Below are positions 16,832 to 24,753 of a DNA stretch of 47,911 bases, piece after piece. Position numbers and translations under genes: made by a program. Under the pieces are notes generated by a model. That model saw only the letters and a program-made list of their open reading frames with translations. It was not told where the DNA came from and searched no databases. The first letter of the stretch is position 1. Every line of letters starts with the position of its first letter. The DNA is from Verrucomicrobiales bacterium (GTDB lineage Bacteria; Verrucomicrobiota; Verrucomicrobiia; Verrucomicrobiales; DEV007), in the NCBI GenBank assembly GCA_029210205.1, contig JARGOD010000035.1, positions 1 to 47,911 on the forward strand. Direction: 5' to 3'.

Positions 16832-17539
16832 ATGTATCCTCTCCGACAAAGCCTGATGCTTTCAGTCATCATCTGCACCTGCCTATGCTTGCAGGGAGAA
16901 GAATCCCCTGTAACCACTCCGCGGCCGGCCGTCACTCAAATTGGAGAACATCAGTATCGCCTCGGTGAAATCGAGATCAATTCGAAGAAGAGGGAAATTT
17001 CCTTTTCAGCGGCGGTCAACATGAGAGAAGGCGGCCCCATCGAGTACGTCCTCGTTCACGAGCAAGGAAAGGTGCATGAGTCGATCCTCACGACATCGAT
17101 CTCACCAATGAACCTCCAGATCGCGCTAAAATTGCTCAAGTTCGAGTCCGGCTACGGCGACGTCTTCAATCTTCTCCTCGTACCCGAGCTCCTCGAAAAA
17201 GAGGGTGGAACAGTTGATGAGCGCGGCGATCCGATCGAGTTTCGTTTTCTCCCTGAGGGCAAGACGCAGCCACTGGAGATTCAAGATCTGGTTATGGACG
17301 GGATGAAAAAAACTACGATGCAGGGCGAACCGTGGATTTACACCGGTTCCCGCATTGAGAACGGAACTTTCATGGCCGAAGCCGAAGGATCAATCATCGC
17401 GATTTACCTCGACCACCTCGCTATTTTCAACATGACGATCGAAGGGGCAGATACCGATGAACGATGGGGAGCCAATTCTGAGATGATCCCCGAGATCGGC
17501 ACGGCAGGAAAACTGATCATTTCAGCGTCACAAAATTAA
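16832..17539 (+). CDS. YdjY-domain exported protein
   Basis: A 235-residue protein with an N-terminal hydrophobic signal (residues 7-21, LMLSVIICTCLCLQG). The body matches the YdjY domain: IEINSKKREISFSAAVNMRE, GPIEYVLVHEQGKVHESIL and the helical ALKLL segment. E. coli YdjY sits in an operon with oxidoreductases and is predicted to bind an Fe-S or ferredoxin-like partner, but no activity is established. Signal processing is plausible; the Cys residues do not form a proper lipobox. It precedes the prenyltransferase-repeat gene by 35 bp in the same direction, so the two are probably co-transcribed. Confidence 0.7.
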   Translation: MYPLRQSLMLSVIICTCLCLQGEESPVTTPRPAVTQIGEHQYRLGEIEINSKKREISFSAAVNMREGGPIEYVLVHEQGKVHESILTTSISPMNLQIALKLLKFESGYGDVFNLLLVPELLEKEGGTVDERGDPIEFRFLPEGKTQPLEIQDLVMDGMKKTTMQGEPWIYTGSRIENGTFMAEAEGSIIAIYLDHLAIFNMTIEGADTDERWGANSEMIPEIGTAGKLIISASQN

Positions 17540-17574
17540 GCAATTTCGCTATCCCTTTGATCCCCAAGTCAGTC

Positions 17575-18765
17575 ATGAACCACCTTCATCTCACTACTGC
17601 CCTCCTCTGCTTCGCCGCCTCTCTGGCCACAGCGCAGGAATCCATCAAGCCGACCGGCGATGCCAACGTTTCTCTGAAGCTCGAAATCGAGCGGGCGATT
17701 GATCGCGGCGTCCGCCACCTTGAGTCCACGCAGGACCAAGAGACCGGCGCCTGGAGCGATCCCACGCTACCGGCTTTCACCGCCCTTTCGATCGCATCGA
17801 TTCTCGGTGATCCCGCTCTCGCCGGTGAAACCGAACTGCCGGCATCGGCGGAAAAGGGCTACGACTTTCTCCTCAGCAATGTGAAACCCGATGGCGGCAT
17901 TTACGGTAAAGGTCTCGCGACTTACAACACTGCGCTGTCGATCATGGCTCTCGTCCAGTCGGGAAAAGAAGAGCATCTTCCGGTGATTGCGAAAGCACGA
18001 CGACTCCTCATCAATCAGCAGCAGGACTACGACAAGCGCGGGGAAACTGACAACCTTTTCGACGGCGGCGTCGGCTACGGCGGCAGCTATGCCCACTCCG
18101 ACCTGTCGAATACACACCTCGCTCTCGAAGCGCTCTATTACTCGAAGAAGGCGCTCGCTGACACCGAATACGACGATTCCTCTGAGTTCGATCTCGACTG
18201 GGATGCGGCAATTGAATTCGTGAGCCGGACTCAGAACTCAAAAGAGACCATCGAGCGCCTCGGCGAAGAAGTAGCCCTTCGCGATGAAGACGAGGGTGGC
18301 TTCATCTATTTCCCCGGCGACACCAAGTCTGATCAAATCGCGATCACCGGAGACGATGGTAAAGAGCGCACCGCACTGCGGAGCTACGGCAGCATGAGTT
18401 ATGCAGGCCTCCTCGCCTTCATCTATGCGGACATGGACCGGGATGATCCGCGGATCGCTTCTGTGATGAGCTGGCTGCAGAAAAATTTCACGCTGGAAGA
18501 GAATCCCGGCATGGATGCGCAGGGGCTCTTCTACTACTACCACACGATGTCGAAGGCACTCGCCATCACCGGCACGGAGCACCTCGTCACCCCGGAAGGG
18601 AAAAAAATCGACTGGAAAGAGGATCTCGCGCTCGAAGTCATGAGCCGACAGCAGTCAGACGGTTCGTGGACCAATGAGGAGTCGAACCGCTGGATGGAAG
18701 ACGATGCGGCGCTTGTTACCGCCTACTCCCTCCTGACATTACAACATGTCTATCGGGCACTGTAG
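17575..18765 (+). CDS. Secreted prenyltransferase/squalene-cyclase-repeat protein
   Basis: A 396-residue protein from the ATG at 17575 (a TTG at 17557 is in frame but leaves the signal peptide internal). The signal peptide ends at ATAQE (about residue 20). Alpha/alpha-barrel repeats of the terpene cyclase/prenyltransferase class are visible: GVRHLESTQDQETGAWSDPT, VKPDGGIYGKGLATYNTAL, and RQQSDGSWTNEESNRWMEDD, each with the DG.W/Y-type core. The DxDD motif of squalene-hopene cyclase is absent, so it is probably a binding or scaffold protein, a type expanded in Planctomycetes and Verrucomicrobia. The role is unknown. It likely forms an operon with the YdjY gene. Confidence 0.78.
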   Translation: MNHLHLTTALLCFAASLATAQESIKPTGDANVSLKLEIERAIDRGVRHLESTQDQETGAWSDPTLPAFTALSIASILGDPALAGETELPASAEKGYDFLLSNVKPDGGIYGKGLATYNTALSIMALVQSGKEEHLPVIAKARRLLINQQQDYDKRGETDNLFDGGVGYGGSYAHSDLSNTHLALEALYYSKKALADTEYDDSSEFDLDWDAAIEFVSRTQNSKETIERLGEEVALRDEDEGGFIYFPGDTKSDQIAITGDDGKERTALRSYGSMSYAGLLAFIYADMDRDDPRIASVMSWLQKNFTLEENPGMDAQGLFYYYHTMSKALAITGTEHLVTPEGKKIDWKEDLALEVMSRQQSDGSWTNEESNRWMEDDAALVTAYSLLTLQHVYRAL

Positions 18766-18833
18766 TGGGATTCGGGAGAATTCCGGTGGGTGGACAACCG
18801 GGGCTGGCGCGGTCTGAATTTTACCAGATTCTA

Positions 18834-19898
18834 CTACCCCACCGGGATCGTGAGCACCGGCGCGGCTTTCTTGATATCACCTGCAAGGAGATTGAAGAGC
18901 TGATTCAGGAGCATGAAAGTCGACTTGGACTCGAGGTCATTGTCTTCGATGTAGAACCAATTCCCACGGTATCGAAGTTTAACGAAGGCGTCCACAGGAG
19001 GGGCTACGGAGGACTTGACCTTAAGCAAGTCTCCCGTGACATCATTCCAATCAAAGACTGCGCCGTTGCTGTATTGTGTGGTCGTGACGAGACCTTTGTC
19101 GATATGCGCCTGCGGCACCTCAATACTGTGAGAGAGGAAGAATAGAATGCCACTCACGGAGCGAGTTTGCAGAAAGAGGTCATCAGGACCGCGACGGCGC
19201 TCCGGCTTGTCAGTGAGGATTACCTGACTGCCTCTCGGATCTAGACGAAGCATGCGACGCACTTCCAATCCGTCCTCGCGACTGATGCGGGAAGGATCAA
19301 TAGTCATGGCGACGTCCGTTCCTGAAAGCGCCACGTTAAGGCCGTATGTCCTCTGTAGCTCACCGAGTTTTTCTACCATCCCTCTGAACTCCAGGTACTC
19401 CGGCGGGCGCTTCGGCGTCGGACCGGAAGCACTGGGCGCATTCTGAATATTGTTCGCCTGCTCCACCGCGAGACGCATGACTCGCTCGATGCTCCATCCT
19501 GATTGCGTCAGCTTCAGGATCCCTTGAATAGGCACCGGAGCCATGAGCTTTTGAATAAACTCTTCACCCTGCAGAGGCTGGTAGCTGATCGTGGGTTTAT
19601 CCGAATAGGTAGAACCCGCCGACACGGCAGTATTGCGAAAATTTCGCAGCGTAGCGGCCCCTCCCACCGATCCCTCGATCGACTGACTTGTCGTGATGCT
19701 GGTGATCTCAATAAAGTAGGGATTGTCCCGATACTTGAGTCTCACGAGGTTCAGAAGGAGCTGCTCGTTGAGCGTTTCAATCACCGAATCGTTGTAGGGG
19801 CGGTGGGATTGTTTGATCGAGCCAGGACCCAATCGCGTCGCGCATCCAGTCGCGAAGAAAACCATGGTCGAGGCGGTTACCCAAAAAGCACGTTGCAT
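18834..19898 (-). CDS. Uncharacterised lipoprotein
   Basis: A 354-residue protein from the ATG at 19898 (a GTG at 19925 would add nine residues). The N-terminus is a lipoprotein signal: hydrophobic segment then FFATGCAT, with lipid-accepting Cys at residue 19. After it come conserved-looking blocks: YNDSVIETLNEQLLLNLVRL, YRDNPYFIEITSITTSQS and, near the end, KLRYRGNWFYIEDNDLESKS. The pattern LRYRGNWFYI is recurrent in hypothetical lipoproteins of PVC bacteria. No enzymatic motif is visible; a cell-envelope structural or adaptor role is only a guess. It follows the AraC gene by 83 bp in the same direction and is convergent with the prenyltransferase-repeat gene. Confidence 0.75.
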   Translation of the reverse strand: MQRAFWVTASTMVFFATGCATRLGPGSIKQSHRPYNDSVIETLNEQLLLNLVRLKYRDNPYFIEITSITTSQSIEGSVGGAATLRNFRNTAVSAGSTYSDKPTISYQPLQGEEFIQKLMAPVPIQGILKLTQSGWSIERVMRLAVEQANNIQNAPSASGPTPKRPPEYLEFRGMVEKLGELQRTYGLNVALSGTDVAMTIDPSRISREDGLEVRRMLRLDPRGSQVILTDKPERRRGPDDLFLQTRSVSGILFFLSHSIEVPQAHIDKGLVTTTQYSNGAVFDWNDVTGDLLKVKSSVAPPVDAFVKLRYRGNWFYIEDNDLESKSTFMLLNQLFNLLAGDIKKAAPVLTIPVG

Positions 19899-19981
19899 CC
19901 CATGCCATTTATAATTTTCGGGCACTTCGCAACTGAAATTTAAAATATTAAACTTCGATCTTCCTAACTACCCCCTAAATT

Positions 19982-20794
19982 TCAAATTTTTTGCCGTAAA
20001 ATCCGCCATTGCGAAGGCGTTTGCCCAGTTTGCTTTCGAAACCATCGAGCGAAGTAGTTTTGATCGTCGAATCCGACGCGAGCCCCTATTTCGCCGACCG
20101 ACAGCGCAGTCGATTCGAGAAGCGCCGAGCAAGCCTCAAGGCGAGCTTCATTGAGAAGATCTCCTGCCGTCTTTCCACACTCGCTCTTGAGGCTTCGATT
20201 CAGGTGATCGAGAGAAATACACAGAAGGGCGGCAATCCCCCGAGGCGAGGAGCCGATCAAACCGAGGCGTTCTATTGATTGTGAAACCTTGGTTGTCAGC
20301 GGCCCTACCGAAGAGGAAGTCCCTCCTTTCGCCAGCGCTTTTTCAATCAAGGCCATGAGTTGAAAGATGAGGGACGCGATGGAAATCGGAGCCGGATTGT
20401 GCTTCCTCTCTTCTTCATTGAGAGACACAAGAAGCTTTTCGACTTCGAGGAGATCTTCCGGCCTCAGCTCCGCGACGCCCTGCGACAAGACCCGGTCCAC
20501 TGATTCAAAATCGATCGCGAGGCAAACCGGACGGACCCTCGAATCATTCACAAAGCGGTGACGCAAGCCTTTCCTAATCGCGAGAACGGTTCCGCGTCCT
20601 ACCCCGACCGTTTCCTCTTCGAGATACTGTCGGCCATGTCCCCGCAAATAGAGAAGCCATTGATGATAATCATGAACATGCTCGCTCAACTTTTCGACAC
20701 GGGGCATGTGTTGGTTCAGCGCGACACGACGAAGGGCGAAGTCCGGCGAGGAGATCTCGACTTTCTCAAGGAGGATGGACTGCAATTCATTCAC
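19982..20794 (-). CDS. AraC-family transcriptional regulator with cupin sensor
   Basis: A 270-residue regulator. Residues 15-95 are a cupin sensor (HVHDYHQWLLYLRGHGRQYL, then GVGRGTVLAIRKGLRHRF), where AraC proteins bind sugars. Residues 165-268 hold two helix-turn-helices: RGIAALLCISLDHLNRSLKS, then SVGEIGARVGFDDQNYFARWFRKQTGQTPSQWR, the latter an excellent AraC signature. The start is a GTG at 20794; there is no in-frame ATG before the cupin. It is divergent from the DHDPS-like/isomerase/dehydrogenase operon across 87 bp, the classical layout for a local activator. Confidence 0.9.
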   Translation of the reverse strand: MNELQSILLEKVEISSPDFALRRVALNQHMPRVEKLSEHVHDYHQWLLYLRGHGRQYLEEETVGVGRGTVLAIRKGLRHRFVNDSRVRPVCLAIDFESVDRVLSQGVAELRPEDLLEVEKLLVSLNEEERKHNPAPISIASLIFQLMALIEKALAKGGTSSSVGPLTTKVSQSIERLGLIGSSPRGIAALLCISLDHLNRSLKSECGKTAGDLLNEARLEACSALLESTALSVGEIGARVGFDDQNYFARWFRKQTGQTPSQWRILRQKI

Positions 20795-20798
20795 TAAG

Positions 20799-20840
20799 AC
20801 AAAATCGACATCGTATTTGTGCTAAATCAAACGCTTTTGT
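20799..20840. promoter_or_regulatory. Candidate AraC operator
   Basis: ACAAAATCG (20799-20807) and CGCTTTTGT (20832-20840) are inverted half-sites with one mismatch, centred in the divergent region between the AraC gene and its putative target operon. The centre-to-centre distance (about 33 bp, three helical turns) suits a regulator dimer or looping pair. Confidence 0.35.
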
Positions 20841-20881
20841 TCTCACTCCATTTTCACAGGGGGCGTATTCTGCCTAGCGCT

Positions 20882-21967
20882 ATGATCACTCATCCTGACG
20901 AACTAAAACCGGGGACTCCCTGGAACAAAACGATTTGGGCCCACACCTCGGAGGAGTCCCTCGTCGATCATAGAGACTGCGCCCGACTCTGTGTCGCGAC
21001 GTTGCTCCCTTTCAAAGACGGGCAGCCTGACTGGGGGGGATTTGAAAACAGTATTCGCTGGATGCTCGCGGCGGGCGAAGCCTACGGAGTCGAGCTCGTC
21101 TTTGTGATCAATGCCGACACCGGCTACATTTTTCAGCTGAATGAAACGCTCTATGCCGAAGTGATCCGTCGCTTTCGCGCCGCCTTTCCGGAGCCGAAGA
21201 TCATTTGCGGAACGACGGCAGTCGGAGCGGAAGGCGACGTCTTCAAGCCAGAGTGGTATCGCCCGCACTTCGAGATCGCGCAGAGTTTCGACAATGTCGA
21301 AATCATGATCATGACCTCGAAGCTTCTCAATGAGCTTCCTGATGAGAGACGCCGTGACGCCTACTATGAAATTGCAAAAATGCTGAACGTGCCCGGTATC
21401 GTTCATGCCCTCGAGCCGTCCTTCGTTCCCTGGGCAACACCTTTCAGCCCGTGGCTCCTGCACGAGCTCGCTTCGCACGAGAAATTCATCGGCGGGAAAA
21501 TCTCGACCCTCGATGAGCCCCATTTTCTCTACTGGTCGGCGATGTGCCGAGACCTCGGTCTCGATTTTTCGCCCCATAGCGGTGATGACTACGGCATCGC
21601 TACCGCAATCCGATTGGGAAATCCGCTTCTGATCGGGGCCGGGGTTTCGGCTTGTCCACTTATCTGCGCCGCCAAGCAGCTATGGACTCAGTCACCTCTC
21701 GACACGCGTGTCTACAAACTCTTCGAAGCCTTTCAATCGCTCGAGGACGCCGTCTTCCGCCTCGACGAGAACGGCAGCGCCGCCGCCTACAAGCACAGCA
21801 CTGCACACGTCTTGAAAAATCTCGGGATCATCGAGTCTTCAGAAATCCACCCGGACTGCCACGACCGGCGCGGTGAAGACGAAGCCCAGCGCATGACCGA
21901 GGCGATGCAGCGCCCGCTTCGCATCGCGGACCGTCTTGGGATCGACCTTTTCTCCCCGCAGTCATGA
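20882..21967 (+). CDS. Dihydrodipicolinate synthase-family aldolase/lyase
   Basis: A 361-residue TIM barrel from the ATG at 20882 (an upstream ATG at 20819 gives unlikely sequence). It fits the DHDPS/N-acetylneuraminate lyase superfamily, divergent DUF993-like branch: RLCVATLLPFKDGQPDWGGF (a TPF-like segment), IRWMLAAGEAYGVELVFVIN, IICGTTAVGAEG, and GGKISTLDEPHF, where K206 is the expected Schiff-base lysine. Such lyases split or form 2-keto-3-deoxy acids or related compounds. Its stop overlaps the next start by 4 bp (ATGA, 21964-21967), so it heads a translationally coupled operon with an isomerase and a dehydrogenase. Substrate unknown. Confidence 0.8.
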   Translation: MITHPDELKPGTPWNKTIWAHTSEESLVDHRDCARLCVATLLPFKDGQPDWGGFENSIRWMLAAGEAYGVELVFVINADTGYIFQLNETLYAEVIRRFRAAFPEPKIICGTTAVGAEGDVFKPEWYRPHFEIAQSFDNVEIMIMTSKLLNELPDERRRDAYYEIAKMLNVPGIVHALEPSFVPWATPFSPWLLHELASHEKFIGGKISTLDEPHFLYWSAMCRDLGLDFSPHSGDDYGIATAIRLGNPLLIGAGVSACPLICAAKQLWTQSPLDTRVYKLFEAFQSLEDAVFRLDENGSAAAYKHSTAHVLKNLGIIESSEIHPDCHDRRGEDEAQRMTEAMQRPLRIADRLGIDLFSPQS

Positions 21968-22791
21968 GCGAACTCACCGACTTCTCAAAACTCTGCGTCC
22001 ACACGATCACGACCAAGCCCTGGTCCGTCGAGGAAGCGATGGATCGCTACGCAGCGGCAGAGATCGGCGGCATCACCGTTTGGCGTCAATGGCTCGACGG
22101 TCGGGACATTGAAAAAACCGGAGAGCGAATGCGAGCGAACGGACTCGAAGTGGTTTCACTCTGCCGCGGTGGATTTTTCCCGGCATCTGATCAAAAAGGA
22201 ATCGACGAGGCCATCGCAGACAATCGTCTAGCGATCCATGAAGCAGCCGCGCTCGGCGCTCCCATGATCGTCCTCGTTTGTGGTGCGGTTCCCGGACAGC
22301 CGCTAACTGAATCACGGAAACAAATCGCTGATGGAATCGCCGCTGTCCTTCCACTCGCCGAAGAACATGGCATCAAGTTGGCGATCGAACCGCTTCACCC
22401 CATGTATGCCGACGACCGAAGCGCGATCAACACAATGGCATCCGCCAACGCGGTCTGCGATGAACTTGACCACCCGCTCGTCGGAATTGCTGCTGACGTC
22501 TATCACATCTGGTGGGATCCTGATCTGGAGGAGCAGATCCAACTCACCGGAGCAAAGAACCGCCTCTTTGCTTTTCATGTCTGTGACTGGAAGACACCGA
22601 CAACCGATTTCCTCAATGATCGCGGACTGATGGGCGAAGGCTGCATCGACCTGAAGGGCATTCGCGCCATGGTCGAAGCGACCGGCTTCGAAGGCTTTAA
22701 CGAAGTCGAAGTGTTCTCTGAACGATGGTGGGCGCGCGATCAGGATGAGTTCCTGGGAAAGATCAAGAAAGCGTATTTAGATTTTTGTTAG
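21964..22791 (+). CDS. Sugar phosphate isomerase/epimerase (TIM barrel)
   Basis: A 275-residue xylose-isomerase-like TIM barrel. Metal-binding residues of the family can be seen: E in [16 protein letters not shown] and H in [20 protein letters not shown] in FAFHVCDW and E in [11 protein letters not shown]. The HIWWDP motif is common in family members found with inositol or keto-sugar catabolism genes. It overlaps the upstream aldolase gene by 4 bp and is followed after 28 bp by the Gfo/Idh/MocA gene, so it is the middle enzyme of the operon. It shares the fold but little sequence with the protein at 6861-7679. The precise isomerisation cannot be deduced. Confidence 0.87.
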   Translation: MSELTDFSKLCVHTITTKPWSVEEAMDRYAAAEIGGITVWRQWLDGRDIEKTGERMRANGLEVVSLCRGGFFPASDQKGIDEAIADNRLAIHEAAALGAPMIVLVCGAVPGQPLTESRKQIADGIAAVLPLAEEHGIKLAIEPLHPMYADDRSAINTMASANAVCDELDHPLVGIAADVYHIWWDPDLEEQIQLTGAKNRLFAFHVCDWKTPTTDFLNDRGLMGEGCIDLKGIRAMVEATGFEGFNEVEVFSERWWARDQDEFLGKIKKAYLDFC

Positions 22792-22819
22792 GATTAAGCA
22801 AAGAGTAGAAAAAGAGTTT

Positions 22820-23953
22820 ATGAAAATTGGTATCATCATGAATGGCGTCACAGGACGCATGGGAACAAATCAGCACCTTGTTCGCTCGATCCTCGCGATT
22901 CGGGATCAGGGCGGGATTGAGATCGCCCCCGGCGAAGTGATCGAGGTCGATCCAATCCTGACAGGACGCAACGAGCACAAGCTAAAAACCCTCGCCGAGG
23001 CCTACGGCGTTGAGAGATGGACGACCGACCTCGAAGCTGCGCTCGCCGACGAAGAGAATCAGATATTTTTCGACGCCAGTTCAACTCTCCACCGTGCCCG
23101 CTTCGTCGAGATGGCGGTGAAGGCCGGGAAAGCAATTTATTGCGAAAAGCCCACCGCCGTTGAGACAGCCGAAGCGGTTCGTCTTGCGCAACTTTGTCGC
23201 GACGCCGGCGTGAAAAACGGCGTCGTGCAGGACAAGCTTTGGCTCACGGGAATCCGGAAACTGAAAACACTCATCGATCAGGGATTCCTCGGTGAAATCC
23301 TTTCGGTGCGCGGGGAATTTGGATACTGGGTTTTCACGGGGCACGATCAGGATCAACCCGCCCAGCGACCAAGCTGGAACTACCGGAAAGAGGACGGCGG
23401 AGGCATCATTATCGATATGCTCTGCCATTGGCGCTATCTCATCGATCATGTCTTCGGAAAGATCGAGAGTGTCTCCTGCCTCGGCGCGACGCACATCGAC
23501 AAACGCATTGATGAAAGCGGCAACGAGTACACCGCGACGGCCGATGACAGTTGCTACGCTACCTTTCAACTCGAGAACGGCGTCGTCTGTCAGTTCAACA
23601 GTTCGTGGGATGTCAGGGTTCGCCGTGACGATCTTTTTGTAATGAACGTCGACGGCTCGAAAGGCTCCGCGACGGTTGGCTTGCGGAAGTGCTGGGTCCA
23701 GTCTCTCGGGACGACACCGAAGCCAGTCTGGAATCCTGACATTGAGCAACCGATCGACTTCTACGAAGGCTGGCAGGAAGTGCCTGATGCGGTTGACTAC
23801 GACAACGCTTTTAAGATTCAGTGGGAACTGTTCATCCGCCACGTCGCCCTCGACGAACCATTTCCCTACGACCTCATGGAAGGCGCTAAAGGCGTTCAGC
23901 TTGCCGAGGCCGGACTACAGAGTTGGGAGCAGCGGAAGTGGGTCGACTTGTAG
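22820..23953 (+). CDS. Gfo/Idh/MocA-family oxidoreductase
   Basis: A 377-residue NAD(P)-dependent dehydrogenase. The nucleotide-binding N-terminus is [17 protein letters not shown], an unusual variant of GxGxxG; the catalytic EKP motif occurs in [14 protein letters not shown], followed by [19 protein letters not shown] and the C-terminal beta-sheet domain starting at [26 protein letters not shown] supplies the conserved His/Asp region. These enzymes oxidise or reduce sugar or inositol hydroxyls. With the DHDPS-like lyase and the isomerase upstream it forms a probable three-step pathway: oxidation to a keto intermediate, isomerisation, cleavage. The order is inference. Confidence 0.88.
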   Translation: MKIGIIMNGVTGRMGTNQHLVRSILAIRDQGGIEIAPGEVIEVDPILTGRNEHKLKTLAEAYGVERWTTDLEAALADEENQIFFDASSTLHRARFVEMAVKAGKAIYCEKPTAVETAEAVRLAQLCRDAGVKNGVVQDKLWLTGIRKLKTLIDQGFLGEILSVRGEFGYWVFTGHDQDQPAQRPSWNYRKEDGGGIIIDMLCHWRYLIDHVFGKIESVSCLGATHIDKRIDESGNEYTATADDSCYATFQLENGVVCQFNSSWDVRVRRDDLFVMNVDGSKGSATVGLRKCWVQSLGTTPKPVWNPDIEQPIDFYEGWQEVPDAVDYDNAFKIQWELFIRHVALDEPFPYDLMEGAKGVQLAEAGLQSWEQRKWVDL

Positions 23954-23957
23954 AAGC

Positions 23958-24015
23958 TGGAGTGTGGCCTTTAGGCCTTACCGCGGCAGAAGAAGATGGC
24001 ATAAAGGCCTCACTC
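23958..24015. repeat. Palindromic element after catabolic operon
   Basis: GGAGTGTGGCCTTTA (23958-23972) and TAAAGGCCTCACTCC (24001-24015) are complementary at 14 of 15 positions, with a 28-nt loop. The loop itself starts with GGCC, able to pair with the preceding GGCC. It lies between two convergent genes and overlaps nothing coding, so it may serve as bidirectional terminator. Its size and shape resemble interspersed palindromic repeats. Confidence 0.5.
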
Positions 24016-24021
24016 CAACGC

Positions 24022-24741
24022 TCAAATCGCGCCAAAACGGCGCTGACGGCATTGATAATCCGCTACCGCCGCCAGCAGTTGATCCCGCCCGAAGTCCGGC
24101 CAGTAGTCTTTGGTGATGTAGATTTCGGCGTAGCTGATCTGCCAGAGAAGAAAGTTGGAAACACGATACTCCCCGCTCGTCCGGATGAGCAGATCCGGGT
24201 CGGGCATCCCGGCCGTGTCGAGAGTGTTGGAAAACACTTCAGCAGTGAGGTCCGCCGGAGCGATCTCTCCGTCGATCGCTGACTGCATCAGCTTCCGCGT
24301 CGCCCCGAGGATCTCTTCGCGAGAGCCATAACTGAGAGCGACGACGAGGGTGAGCCCGTCATTCCCCGCGGTAGCCGTGATCGTTTTTTCGAGCGCTTTA
24401 CGATTCGATGACGGCAACCGTTCGATCTGACCAATGACTTGCAACCTGATGTTGTTCTTCATCAGAGTCGGCGTCTTCTCTTTCAGAAAGTGCGCGAGCA
24501 GTCCCATGAGCGCAGTCACCTCCGCCTCGGGGCGTTTCCAGTTTTCGGAACTGAAGGCGTAAAGGGTCAGATAATCGACGCCGATCTCGCCACAGGTCTC
24601 GAGAGCGGCTTCCACGGAATCCGCACCGGCGCGATGCCCTTCGCGACGCGGGAGGTCGCGAGCCTTCGCCCAGCGACCGTTGCCATCCATGATGATAGCG
24701 ATGTGGCGCGGGATCTCTTTTTCCGGATCAAACGCTGCCAT
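24022..24741 (-). CDS. uppS: Isoprenyl transferase (undecaprenyl diphosphate synthase)
   Basis: A 239-residue cis-prenyltransferase. HIAIIMDGNGRWAKARDLPR at 13-32 contains the catalytic Asp and Walker-like phosphate-binding loop; the second signature is YAFSSENWKRPEAEV and the third PDLLIRTSGEYRVSNFLLWQ near the C-terminus, ending in SYAEIYIT. The length is as usual (240-260). The enzyme condenses isopentenyl diphosphate units onto farnesyl diphosphate, giving the C55 carrier for peptidoglycan and LPS O-antigen. It starts 12 bp after purA in the same direction, hence last gene of the carA-FHA-purA-uppS cluster. Downstream lies a palindrome that may terminate transcription. Confidence 0.93.
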   Translation of the reverse strand: MAAFDPEKEIPRHIAIIMDGNGRWAKARDLPRREGHRAGADSVEAALETCGEIGVDYLTLYAFSSENWKRPEAEVTALMGLLAHFLKEKTPTLMKNNIRLQVIGQIERLPSSNRKALEKTITATAGNDGLTLVVALSYGSREEILGATRKLMQSAIDGEIAPADLTAEVFSNTLDTAGMPDPDLLIRTSGEYRVSNFLLWQISYAEIYITKDYWPDFGRDQLLAAVADYQCRQRRFGAI

Positions 24742-24753
24742 AGATTTATCGAC

